NCBI GenBank assembly: GCA_023446675.1
Contig: JAEXPO010000071.1
Location: forward strand, 1-6,081
Reading direction: 5' to 3'
DNA from: Bacillota bacterium
GTDB taxonomy: Bacteria > Bacillota > Clostridia > DSM-8532
DNA: 6,081 nt
The position numbers and the translations under genes are program-made. The notes beneath the pieces were generated by a model. The model was given only the letters and a program-made list of their open reading frames with translations, was not told the origin of the DNA and did not search any database. Numbering within the stretch: position 1 is the first letter of the stretch; each line of letters starts with the position of its first letter. This document shows, piece by piece, positions 1-5,790 of the stretch.

Positions 1-39
1 GTCATGAATCATACCGTTTTTAATAAGAAGTGACGTCAT
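1..39 (-). CDS. Start of a probable amidohydrolase (D-aminoacylase/dihydroorotase-like), truncated by the window edge
   Basis: Only the first 13 codons are present, reading MTSLLIKNGMIHD on the minus strand from an ATG at 39-37. A GAGGAG ribosome binding site (complement of 49-54) lies 9 nt upstream of the ATG. The gene begins 23 nt after the stop codon of the PLP enzyme, so the two are almost certainly cotranscribed. The pattern 'LLIKNGxIxD' is the usual first beta strand of metal-dependent amidohydrolases such as N-acyl-D-amino-acid deacylases, dihydroorotases and hydantoinases, where it begins the small beta-sandwich that precedes the TIM barrel. Its place next to a D-amino-acid PLP enzyme and a RidA protein favours a D-aminoacylase, but this choice is inference. 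No catalytic residue is visible, so the substrate cannot be judged. A real gene start is well supported; the family is moderately supported. Confidence 0.6.
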   Translation of the reverse strand, partial: MTSLLIKNGMIHD

Positions 40-62
40 AGCACGTTTCTCCTCTCCCGGGC

Positions 63-1151
63 TTATACGCTGCGTCCCCGGGCGTCAATGGCAATAGGAT
101 GATCCAGCCTGCGGTCCCGCAGGCCCCAGGCACTGTCTGTAAGATTACACACTACGCAGGCGTGATTGGGTATAATAGCCAGCTTCTCGCCAATTTTAAG
201 GCCGTGGGGACCCGGCGACTCAAGAAAGCCATGTTCTTCATTTAAAGCCGTAAGCGTCCAGTCCGGGCGGGAGACAACATAGCCGAAGCCCCTGTGCCGC
301 GCGCAGAGGTCGCTGGTCAGCGCTTTAGTGCCAGCATCCAGTATGGCGTGACAGTCGTCGGGAAGGCTTACCACCGTGGTCACCACCCTTAAGGCGCAGT
401 CCTCCTCCCGGGCAAAGCCTGAAAAAAGCTGGCCGCAATCGTTAAAGATGTAATGACCAGAGCGAATTTCTGTTACGCCGTCAAGATACTGGGGCAGCTT
501 TCCTGAAAAGGAAGTACCTCCCGAAAGCACCCGCATCCGGAAGCCTGCGGCATCAAGGAGCGCCGCCGTAGATATAAGCGCATCCCGCTCTCTTTGGGCA
601 GCCTGCCTGAACCCCTCCATATCCTTTTGTCCATAAATCAGGCCGTCATAATACATAAGGCCTTCAATGCGAATACCGGGAAGGGCTCCCACCTTAACGG
701 CAAAGTCCAAAGCCGGTTTTCCCGGCTGGAGTCCGCCCCGCTTCAACCCGCCGTCCAAATCAATAAGTACATGAATAAACGTTCCCAGAGCCACTCCGAG
801 GCGGGACAGGCCCTCAGCGCCCTCCACACTGTTGATCAATGTGGAAATCCGCGCCTTGGGCAAAAGCCTTCCCAGCCGGGATAGCTTATCCTCACCGATA
901 ATCGGATAGCAAATAAATATATCCTTTATTCCCTTTTCGGCCATCACCTCCGCTTCTCCCAGCTTGGCGCAGGTAATGCCGCTGGCTCCCAGTGAAAGCT
1001 GGAGGCGGGCCAGCTCCGTGCTCCGGTGGGTCTTGATATGGGGCCGGTGGGCAATGCCGTATTTGCCGGCCCTCTCCATCAGGGTTCGGATGTTGTTTTC
1101 CATTGCGTCCAGCTCAATAACTACCGCAGGCGTGGGTAAATCATCATACAT
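63..1151 (-). CDS. PLP-dependent D-amino acid enzyme, D-threonine aldolase / D-serine dehydratase-like (fold type III)
   Basis: This 362-residue protein is full length for the family. It has an N-terminal alanine-racemase-type TIM barrel (about residues 5-250) and a C-terminal beta domain. The N-terminal pattern 'LPTPAVVIELDAMENNI' is typical. Lys40 in 'RPHIKTH' is the expected Schiff-base lysine. SGGTS (210-214) should bind the cofactor phosphate, and RSGHYIFND (230-238), DAGTKALTSD (272-281) and EEHG (305-308) are family signatures. The metal pair is H330-x-C332 in 'IPNHACVV'. His-x-Cys is the zinc site of eukaryotic D-serine dehydratases, whereas characterised D-threonine aldolases use His-x-Asp with manganese. 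A D-serine or D-threonine dehydratase role is therefore at least as likely as an aldolase role, although many uncharacterised members share this motif. The protein is cytoplasmic, with no signal peptide. GAGGTG (complement of 1159-1164) lies 7 nt before the ATG. The gene is third in a leftward operon with RidA, a GH29 enzyme and an apparent amidohydrolase. Confidence 0.9.
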   Translation of the reverse strand: MYDDLPTPAVVIELDAMENNIRTLMERAGKYGIAHRPHIKTHRSTELARLQLSLGASGITCAKLGEAEVMAEKGIKDIFICYPIIGEDKLSRLGRLLPKARISTLINSVEGAEGLSRLGVALGTFIHVLIDLDGGLKRGGLQPGKPALDFAVKVGALPGIRIEGLMYYDGLIYGQKDMEGFRQAAQRERDALISTAALLDAAGFRMRVLSGGTSFSGKLPQYLDGVTEIRSGHYIFNDCGQLFSGFAREEDCALRVVTTVVSLPDDCHAILDAGTKALTSDLCARHRGFGYVVSRPDWTLTALNEEHGFLESPGPHGLKIGEKLAIIPNHACVVCNLTDSAWGLRDRRLDHPIAIDARGRSV

Positions 1152-1248
1152 CGTTTTTCACCTCGCAACGCTTTTTATTTCATGAGCGCCTTAGCTTTAA
1201 ACGCCAATAAAAAAAAGTTATTCATCGGCGCTTCGCAGCAATCAGGCT

Positions 1249-1263
1249 GGGGGCATAGCCCCC
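1249..1263 (-). other. Intercistronic GC-rich stem-loop just after the fucosidase stop codon
   Basis: On the minus strand GGGGGC-TAT-GCCCCC forms a perfect 6-bp, all-GC stem with a 3-nt loop. It starts one base after the TAA stop of the GH29 gene. No T-run follows it directly, so it is not a canonical intrinsic terminator. A run of eight T residues (complement of 1209-1216) lies 32 nt further on, still upstream of the PLP-enzyme gene. The 113-nt gap (1152-1264) that holds both is the longest spacer inside the leftward operon. Likely roles are protection of the upstream message from 3' exonuclease, or partial termination that lowers expression of the last two genes; both are inferences. Confidence 0.5.
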
Positions 1264-1264
1264 T

Positions 1265-2956
1265 TTAGTCCATGACAAACAAATGCATTTCTCCCCGCAT
1301 CCGGTTCATGCTGTTGGCGACAATGGCCCGGTATTGATACGTTATGCCGGAAGCAAGGCCGGGAACAGCGCAGGTGTATGTTCCCGGAGCCGTTACGGTT
1401 ATCCCTCCCACACACTGCCATCCGGTTTCATAGGAGGAGAGGGCAAAGCCCGGATAAACCCGGTATTCAAAGGATAGCCCGGCGTTGTCGAAGCTTCCCA
1501 AAGAATCCACCCGGGCAGCCAAAACCATTGACTCCCCATTACGGCTTAAGCCCTCATGAAAGGTTTGAACCGACATGGGCTCATAAGCGGGCTGAGCATG
1601 GGTTATTTTTAAAACCAGCGGATTGCGCCACTGTATGCCGCAATAAATCCTCTGGGCATGCACAGCGGATATGTAAAGGCCCTCTTCCCTTTGCTCCCAA
1701 TAGGTATGGACGTCCAGATCCGGCCGGTATTCGGTCAGCTCGCCGGATTGCCCCAGCACCTCAACCACTGTCCGGGGCGCAGCCTTTACAGACTTAATGA
1801 GAAACTCCTTACGCACCCCCCGGCTCCATTCCTCCACATCAAAAAGCACGGCGTAGACGGTGTCAGCCTCCTTTGAGCGAAGAAGCCAGATGGAGTCCTC
1901 GTTGGTCAGGGTCCAGGGACGCACATGATGCACGGACTCCTGATTAATAAAATGCCACAGGGCGACCTCTCTTAAAACGCCCTCCTGTTGGCGGCACAGC
2001 CCGCCGTCCGAGTCCGGAGCGATATTCAGAAGAAGGCTCCCGCCCTTGGCCCGGGTTTCCATCAGAAGCCGGATTACATGGTTGCCGGTTTTGTATGTTT
2101 CATTGGTGGGTTGATACTGCCATGCGGTTCCCAAGGTAATACAGCCCTCCCAGGCAACCTCGGCGCCAACGCCGGGAAGCTGCTGTTCGGGGGTGGGAAT
2201 GGCTCCCCGTGTAACCAGCACGTTGGGCTGAAGCTCCCAGGCCTTTTTCATGCAAAGCTGCTGAAGGCTCTCACCGTTTTCATTATACATGGTTTCTCCG
2301 CCATCAAAAAATAAAATGTCTACGGTTCCGAACAGGGTCATAAGCTCGGTCATCTGGGCGTTGAGGAGACTTTCATAGCCTTCTCTGACAGCCGTCGGAT
2401 AAGGCTCCTTCGGGGTGCGGGTAATGGTCTGTCCCGCCTGCCTCAGATAGCAGAAATCCTCCGGCGAAAAGTAAAAGCCCACCTTAAGGCCCTGCCGCCG
2501 GAAGGCTTCGGCATATTGCCTCACAAGATCCTTGCCATAGGGAGTATTTACAATGCTAAAATCCGTTGTCTTCGTATCCCAAAGGCAAAAGCCGTTGTGG
2601 TGCTTTGTGGTAAATACGGCATAGCGCATTCCCGCCAGACGGGAAAGCTCAGCCAAACGGTCAAAGTCCCAGTGTCCCGGATTTAAGGTTTTGGGCAGCT
2701 CCTTATAATAACGGTCAACATAATCGTCCGATGCGCCAACAAGGGAATGGCTGATTACACAGCCCAGCTGAACATCCAGGGACCAGTGAATGAAAAGGCC
2801 GAAGCCCGCGTCCTTCAGCCACTCCAAATTCTCCTGGCTGTTTTTTGTAAAAAAGGCTTCTTTCCCCTCTAATCGGTTATCCATTGTAACGGATTCATCC
2901 ACCGCCGGGGGAGCCGCCTGTCCCGGAATGGGAATCAAATGACTTTGATTGTTCAT
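1265..2956 (-). CDS. GH29 alpha-L-fucosidase-like glycosidase, predicted cytoplasmic, with an additional C-terminal domain
   Basis: This 563-residue protein is a retaining glycosidase of family GH29, expected to remove alpha-linked L-fucose or a similar 6-deoxy sugar. The catalytic barrel spans about residues 43-345. FGLFIHW (52-58) carries the substrate-binding His57. YAVFTTKHHNGFCLWDTKT (112-130) carries the conserved His119-His120 pair. FYFSPEDF (161-168) follows, and DILFFDGG (213-220) carries the predicted nucleophile Asp218. The acid/base is less certain: Glu270 in 'AWEGC' is the best candidate, with Glu266 as the alternative. LLLNIAPDSDGG (308-319) and the RPW near 346-348 close the core. 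A beta-sandwich region follows to about residue 445, then roughly 110 residues resembling an Fn3-like fold. The N-terminus (MNNQSHLIPIPG) has no signal peptide, so the substrate must be imported, presumably by the divergent transporter. AGGAGG (complement of 2961-2966) lies 4 nt before the ATG. The gene follows ridA-like by 27 nt. The family call is firm; the exact sugar and linkage are not known. Confidence 0.92.
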   Translation of the reverse strand: MNNQSHLIPIPGQAAPPAVDESVTMDNRLEGKEAFFTKNSQENLEWLKDAGFGLFIHWSLDVQLGCVISHSLVGASDDYVDRYYKELPKTLNPGHWDFDRLAELSRLAGMRYAVFTTKHHNGFCLWDTKTTDFSIVNTPYGKDLVRQYAEAFRRQGLKVGFYFSPEDFCYLRQAGQTITRTPKEPYPTAVREGYESLLNAQMTELMTLFGTVDILFFDGGETMYNENGESLQQLCMKKAWELQPNVLVTRGAIPTPEQQLPGVGAEVAWEGCITLGTAWQYQPTNETYKTGNHVIRLLMETRAKGGSLLLNIAPDSDGGLCRQQEGVLREVALWHFINQESVHHVRPWTLTNEDSIWLLRSKEADTVYAVLFDVEEWSRGVRKEFLIKSVKAAPRTVVEVLGQSGELTEYRPDLDVHTYWEQREEGLYISAVHAQRIYCGIQWRNPLVLKITHAQPAYEPMSVQTFHEGLSRNGESMVLAARVDSLGSFDNAGLSFEYRVYPGFALSSYETGWQCVGGITVTAPGTYTCAVPGLASGITYQYRAIVANSMNRMRGEMHLFVMD

Positions 2957-2983
2957 AAATCCTCCTGCTCTATTAAAAGGTGC

Positions 2984-3451
2984 TTAGCTCTTAAGCTCAA
3001 TAAGGGCTTCTATCTCAACGGGGATATTACCGGGAAGGACATTCACGCCGATGGCGGAGCGGGCGGCAAGGCCCGCTTCTTCACCAAAAAGCTCGGTAAT
3101 AAGGCCGCTTGCTCCGTTGGCTACCTGAGGCTGCTCATAAAAGGTGTTTTCCGAGGAAACAAAGACCAGAAGCTTGACAAAGCGTTTAATGCGCTCAAAA
3201 TCGCCGTAAGCATGCTTAAATGCCGCGAGCATATTCAGAATACAATACCGGGCCATCTCCCGGCCTTCCTCAACGGAAAGCTCCTTTCCCAGCTTGCCCA
3301 GAAGTATTGCTTTCTCCCCATTGGCGGGCCCAAAGCCGGAAGCATAAGCAAAATGACCTCCAAATTCTCTTATGGGTGTATAAATGCCCCCCGACTTAGG
3401 CGGCTGCGGAAGTATGAGGCCCCTGATTTTCAGCTTTTCTTCAATTAACAT
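2984..3451 (-). CDS. RidA family protein (reactive enamine/imine deaminase)
   Basis: RidA (YjgF/YER057c/UK114) proteins hydrolyse reactive enamines and imines such as 2-aminoacrylate, which PLP enzymes release from serine or threonine. From the chosen start the protein has 155 residues, longer than the roughly 128 of E. coli RidA and closer to the variant group with a 'LPxPPKxGGxYTPxR' N-terminus, seen here at residues 14-28. 'ARSAIGV' contains Arg131, the equivalent of the substrate-carboxylate-binding Arg105 of E. coli RidA, and 'VEIEALI' contains Glu146, the equivalent of Glu120. An active deaminase is therefore expected. The ATG at 3451 is preferred because GAAAGGA (complement of 3460-3466) sits 8 nt upstream. 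The ATG at 3460 overlaps that site, and the ATG at 3499 has no evident ribosome binding site and would add residues atypical of the family. It is the first gene of the leftward operon, 27 nt before the GH29 gene, and its likely metabolic partner is the PLP enzyme two genes downstream. Confidence 0.9.
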   Translation of the reverse strand: MLIEEKLKIRGLILPQPPKSGGIYTPIREFGGHFAYASGFGPANGEKAILLGKLGKELSVEEGREMARYCILNMLAAFKHAYGDFERIKRFVKLLVFVSSENTFYEQPQVANGASGLITELFGEEAGLAARSAIGVNVLPGNIPVEIEALIELKS

Positions 3452-3459
3452 GCCGGTCA

Positions 3460-3466
3460 TCCTTTC
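3460..3466 (-). promoter_or_regulatory. Ribosome binding site that fixes the RidA start
   Basis: GAAAGGA on the minus strand is 8 nt from the ATG at 3451-3449. The alternative ATG at 3460-3458 begins inside this element, with effectively no spacing. This supports the 155-residue form of the protein. Confidence 0.7.
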
Positions 3467-3520
3467 AAAATTAAAAAATAGTCTGTTCGCAAGGAACACA
3501 AACAGGAATATAACTTTTAG

Positions 3521-3567
3521 TTTGATTTTCTGTCTATAATTATAGTATTGTTTATCAAAAAATCAAA
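3521..3567. promoter_or_regulatory. Candidate operator: 9-bp inverted repeat enclosing a 12-bp palindrome
   Basis: TTTGATTTT at 3521-3529 is the exact reverse complement of AAAATCAAA at 3559-3567, with 29 nt between the arms. Inside lies the perfect palindrome CTATAATTATAG at 3534-3545. The two symmetries have different centres (3544 and 3539.5), so they are probably separate elements. The right arm covers the predicted -35 box of the leftward promoter, the palindrome contains its -10 box, and the left arm falls just after the expected transcription start. This is a typical layout for repressor binding. A/T-rich sequence makes chance repeats more likely, so confidence is moderate. Confidence 0.45.
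3539..3566 (-). promoter_or_regulatory. Candidate sigma-A promoter for the RidA-fucosidase-PLP operon
   Basis: On the minus strand a perfect TATAAT (-10, complement of 3539-3544) is preceded after 16 nt by TTGATT (-35, complement of 3561-3566; 4 of 6 consensus bases). Transcription would start near 3532, giving a leader of about 80 nt before the RidA ATG at 3451. The boxes overlap the inverted repeat and palindrome described for 3521-3567. Confidence 0.5.
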
Positions 3568-3604
3568 TAGTTTTTTATAAGGTTTCTTCGATTATTAAAA
3601 GATT

Positions 3605-3634
3605 CCTGTATTCGTTCAGTTTTATTACTACAGG
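3605..3634. repeat. Small inverted repeat CCTGTA-N18-TACAGG
   Basis: CCTGTA at 3605-3610 and TACAGG at 3629-3634 are exact reverse complements separated by 18 nt. The repeat sits near the middle of the divergent control region, between the promoter groups. It has no T-run, so it is not a terminator. It could be a binding site for a dimeric regulator, but 6-bp arms are short and chance is possible. Confidence 0.3.
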
Positions 3635-3678
3635 CTCATTTCAACTATTAACAGCATTTAGCATGCCTCTTTGAACGG

Positions 3679-3706
3679 TTTACAAGAAATCCCTTTTAGT
3701 TAGAAT
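3679..3706 (+). promoter_or_regulatory. Candidate upstream promoter (P1) for the transporter operon
   Basis: TTTACA (-35, 3679-3684; 5 of 6) and TAGAAT (-10, 3701-3706; 5 of 6) are separated by 16 nt. Transcription would start near 3713, leaving a leader of about 110 nt before the ATG at 3825. The -35 box lies in TTGAACGGTTTACAA (3671-3685), which is imperfectly palindromic and could also be an operator. Confidence 0.4.
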
Positions 3707-3733
3707 TGCAACAAATATCAAACGTAGTTAAAA

Positions 3734-3752
3734 ATATTTTTATTAAAAATAT
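3734..3752. repeat. A/T hairpin ATATTTTT-ATT-AAAAATAT upstream of P2
   Basis: An exact 8-bp A/T inverted repeat with a 3-nt loop occupies 3734-3752, ten bases upstream of the P2 -35 box. The position, about 45-63 bp before the predicted start, fits an UP-element-like A/T tract that contacts the RNA polymerase alpha subunit. It could instead be an operator. Pure A/T repeats arise easily by chance. Confidence 0.35.
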
Positions 3753-3761
3753 AACAAATTG

Positions 3762-3790
3762 TTTACATGAATCAGAATATATGTAATAAT
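3762..3790 (+). promoter_or_regulatory. Candidate main promoter (P2) for the transporter operon
   Basis: TTTACA (-35, 3762-3767; 5 of 6) and AATAAT (-10, 3785-3790; 5 of 6) have the ideal 17-nt spacing, and a TG at 3782-3783 supplies an extended -10 motif (TGTAATAAT). Transcription would start near 3797, giving a leader of about 28 nt. An A/T-rich tract lies just upstream. This is the best rightward promoter in the region. Confidence 0.6.
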
Positions 3791-3810
3791 CTTATCATTC
3801 ACAAAATCAT

Positions 3811-3816
3811 GGAGAG
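3811..3816 (+). promoter_or_regulatory. Ribosome binding site that fixes the LplB-type permease start
   Basis: GGAGAG at 3811-3816 is 8 nt from the ATG at 3825. An in-frame GTG at 3816 overlaps this element and cannot use it, so the ATG at 3825 is taken as the start. Confidence 0.7.
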
Positions 3817-3824
3817 TGGTACCT

Positions 3825-4757
3825 ATGAAAATAATCGTCCCCCCCCGCTATAGCTCTTCCCTTGGAAAGCAAATGAAGCGGCACTGGCAGTTGTATCTGG
3901 TTATTTCCATCCCTCTTGTATTTATTGTTATTTTTTCCTATTTACCAATGTATGGCGTTCAAATTGCTTTTCGTGATTACATAGCCACTAAAGGCATACT
4001 GGGAAGCCCCTGGGTCGGCCTCAAGTATTTCGAATCGTTTTTCAGAACCCGCCAGTTTACCCGTCTTTTGGGCAATACGCTGGGAATGAGCATTTATGCT
4101 TTGATAGCAAGCTTTCCCATCCCCATTCTTTTAGCTCTTTCACTTAACGAATGCGGAGCCAAAAGGCTTAAAAAATCCGTTCAAATGATTACCTACGCTC
4201 CCCATTTTATTTCAACAGTCGTCGTTGTATCCATGATGTACCTTATGCTTTCCTCCAAAACGGGGATCGTTAATAATGTTATCGCCGCCTTCGGAGGTCA
4301 GCGCATTAACTTTTTCGCGGATCCGTCCAAATTCAAATCCCTTTATGTGTGGTCCGGAATCTGGCAGAGCATGGGGTACAATTCCGTTCTTTACCTGGCG
4401 GCGCTCTCGGGGGTAAGCCCCTCCCTGCATGAAGCGGCCATGATTGACGGCGCTTCACGGGTGAAGCGTATATGGCATATCGACATTCCGGGCATTATGC
4501 CCACCATTATTATCACGCTTATTCTCAATACCGGCTCCTTAATGAATGTGGGCTATGAAAAAATTCTTCTTATGCAAAACGATTTGAATCTCTCGGCATC
4601 CGACGTTATATCCACATACGTTTACCGGATAGGACTGGTTCAGGCGCAATACAGCCTTTCCACCGCCGTGGGCCTGTTCAACTCGGTGGTAAACCTCATT
4701 ATCATCGCCTCGGTTAACGCACTGGCCAAACGCGTGGGCGATACGTCACTGTGGTAA
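3825..4757 (+). CDS. Carbohydrate ABC transporter permease, LplB type (CUT1)
   Basis: This 310-residue integral membrane protein is one half of the translocation channel of a CUT1 sugar or oligosaccharide importer. It begins with a short basic N-terminus, then about six hydrophobic segments, the first near residues 25-45 ('LYLVISIPLVFIVIFSYLP') and the last near 280-300. The EAA loop that docks with the ATPase is clear at residues 203-222: EAAMIDGASRVKRIWHIDIP. 'GYEKILLM' (about 243-250) and the segment 'YVYRIGLVQAQYSLSTAVG' are characteristic of the LplB group. Such systems usually have no ATPase gene of their own and borrow a shared MsmX-type ATPase; none is visible here. The YtcP-type partner starts 16 nt after this stop codon. 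LplB/YtcP systems are often associated with import of plant or host oligosaccharides, but the substrate cannot be read from the permease. Confidence 0.93.
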   Translation: MKIIVPPRYSSSLGKQMKRHWQLYLVISIPLVFIVIFSYLPMYGVQIAFRDYIATKGILGSPWVGLKYFESFFRTRQFTRLLGNTLGMSIYALIASFPIPILLALSLNECGAKRLKKSVQMITYAPHFISTVVVVSMMYLMLSSKTGIVNNVIAAFGGQRINFFADPSKFKSLYVWSGIWQSMGYNSVLYLAALSGVSPSLHEAAMIDGASRVKRIWHIDIPGIMPTIIITLILNTGSLMNVGYEKILLMQNDLNLSASDVISTYVYRIGLVQAQYSLSTAVGLFNSVVNLIIIASVNALAKRVGDTSLW

Positions 4758-4773
4758 GGAAAGGAGATGCATC

Positions 4774-5673
4774 ATGAAAAAAACGGTACGCGTTAAAAAC
4801 AGCTTTGGCGACAGAATCTTTCTAATAATCAATTATACCTTTCTGATTTTTATTACCCTTGTGATATTGTACCCTCTGATTTTTGTAGTCAGCTCTTCCT
4901 TCAGCTCTCCCCAGGCCGTTACCACCGGCAAGGTGTGGCTGTTTCCCGTAGAATTTTCCCTGATAGGGTATACCACGGTATTTAAAAACCCTTCCGTCCT
5001 TCTGGGATACTGGAACTCCATTAAGCTTACCGTGCTGGGGACCTCCGTCAACGTTCTTCTTACCGTCATGCTGGCCTATCCCCTGTCGGTGAAAACCTTT
5101 GCGGGAAGAAAGCTTTTTACGGGTATAATCACCTTCACCATGCTCTTTAACGGCGGGCTGGTTCCAACCTTTATCCTTATAAACAGGCTTCACTTATACA
5201 ATACTGTCTGGGCGCTTATCCTGCCGTCGGTGGTAAGCATCTACAACGTCATTATTGCCCGTACCTATTTCCAGAATTCCATACCTTATGATTTATACGA
5301 ATCCGCTACCATTGACGGCTGTTCCGACATCCGCTACATCCTGAGCATACTTCTACCTCTGGCCAAGCCCATTCTCGCGGTTTTAGTCATGTATTACGCC
5401 GTAGGCCACTGGAATTCCTATTTTTCCGCGTTGATCTACCTGAAGGACAAGGACAAGTTTCCTTTGCAGGTCATTCTTCGCAGCCTCATCATTGTGCCCC
5501 AGGAGGATCAATCCAGCATGGTGGATGTGGACAAGGTTCTGATGCGTCAGGGGCTGAACAATCTTATGAAGTATTCGCTTATCGTTGTGGCAAGCCTTCC
5601 GATGCTTGTTCTTTATCCCTTTATTCAGAAGCACTTTGTAAAAGGCGTCATGATCGGTGCCTTGAAAGGGTGA
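4774..5673 (+). CDS. Carbohydrate ABC transporter permease, YtcP type (CUT1, MalG-like)
   Basis: This 299-residue membrane protein is the second channel subunit, pairing with the LplB-type permease just upstream. A basic N-terminus is followed by a first membrane segment near residues 16-40 and about five more. 'FNGGLVPTFILINRLHLYNT' (125-144) is a hallmark of the YtcP group. The EAA-type loop runs from Glu176 ('YESATIDGCSDIRY') to Pro199; the central Ala-Ala is replaced by Ser-Ala, which is common in this group. The C-terminus 'KHFVKGVMIGALKG' is the conserved MalG-like tail. AAGGAG at 4761-4766 lies 7 nt before the ATG, and the 16-nt gap from the upstream gene indicates cotranscription. The binding-protein gene follows after 117 nt. 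Confidence 0.94.
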   Translation: MKKTVRVKNSFGDRIFLIINYTFLIFITLVILYPLIFVVSSSFSSPQAVTTGKVWLFPVEFSLIGYTTVFKNPSVLLGYWNSIKLTVLGTSVNVLLTVMLAYPLSVKTFAGRKLFTGIITFTMLFNGGLVPTFILINRLHLYNTVWALILPSVVSIYNVIIARTYFQNSIPYDLYESATIDGCSDIRYILSILLPLAKPILAVLVMYYAVGHWNSYFSALIYLKDKDKFPLQVILRSLIIVPQEDQSSMVDVDKVLMRQGLNNLMKYSLIVVASLPMLVLYPFIQKHFVKGVMIGALKG

Positions 5674-5790
5674 AAGAGTATCGTTACTGTTAGATGGCCA
5701 TCCTCGCGGCTTCCTTTTCCGATTAACCCGGGATATCGGTTTACGGGCGGCTGCGTTGTGTGGCAAAACATATAAGAAAGGATGAATACT
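5674..5790 (+). other. 117-nt spacer between permease and binding-protein genes
   Basis: This spacer is long for this operon. It holds the perfect palindrome GATGGCCATC (5693-5702) and a possible weak hairpin, CCGAT at 5719-5723 with ATCGG at 5735-5739, whose loop includes CCCGGG. No T-run and no convincing promoter are seen. The GAAAGGA ribosome binding site of the next gene is at 5776-5782. The spacer may carry an RNA processing or stabilising element that raises binding-protein expression; this is inference only. Confidence 0.4.

Larger units (their letters stand above)
3452..3824. other. Divergent AT-rich intergenic control region
   Basis: The region separates the leftward RidA/fucosidase operon from the rightward transporter operon. 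It has no convincing coding sequence and is strongly AT-rich compared with the genes. It holds one candidate leftward promoter, two candidate rightward promoters, a 12-bp palindrome, a 9-bp inverted repeat, a 6-bp inverted repeat and an A/T hairpin, each listed separately. The compact divergent arrangement suggests that a single regulator controls import and catabolism together. No regulator gene is in the window. Confidence 0.85.

Noticed and set aside
56..82. CCCGGG (56-61) and CCCGGG (77-82) as a hairpin or terminator between the PLP gene and the amidohydrolase
   Set aside because: CCCGGG is self-complementary, so the pairing is not informative. No T-run follows, and the next gene's ribosome binding site is immediately adjacent.
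594..1185. Plus-strand reading frames at 594-884 and 964-1185 opposite the PLP-enzyme gene
   Set aside because: They are antisense to a well-supported full-length gene, have no family motifs, and have no convincing ribosome binding sites.
1283..2314. Several plus-strand reading frames opposite the GH29 gene
   Set aside because: Their composition (rich in Pro, Arg, His, Gly) is typical of antisense frames in GC-rich genes, and they overlap a gene with clear catalytic motifs.
2939..3448. 169-codon plus-strand frame opposite the RidA gene
   Set aside because: It lies antisense to RidA, whose Arg131 and Glu146 motifs and start site are clear. It shows no recognisable domain.
3671..3686. Possible CcpA cre site (TTGAACGGTTTACAAG)
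   Set aside because: Aligning the central CG to the cre consensus leaves several mismatches at conserved T, G and A positions, so catabolite control through CcpA is not supported here.
3816..3824. GTG at 3816 as the start of the LplB-type permease
   Set aside because: It overlaps the only good ribosome binding site (3811-3816), whereas the ATG at 3825 has ideal 8-nt spacing.
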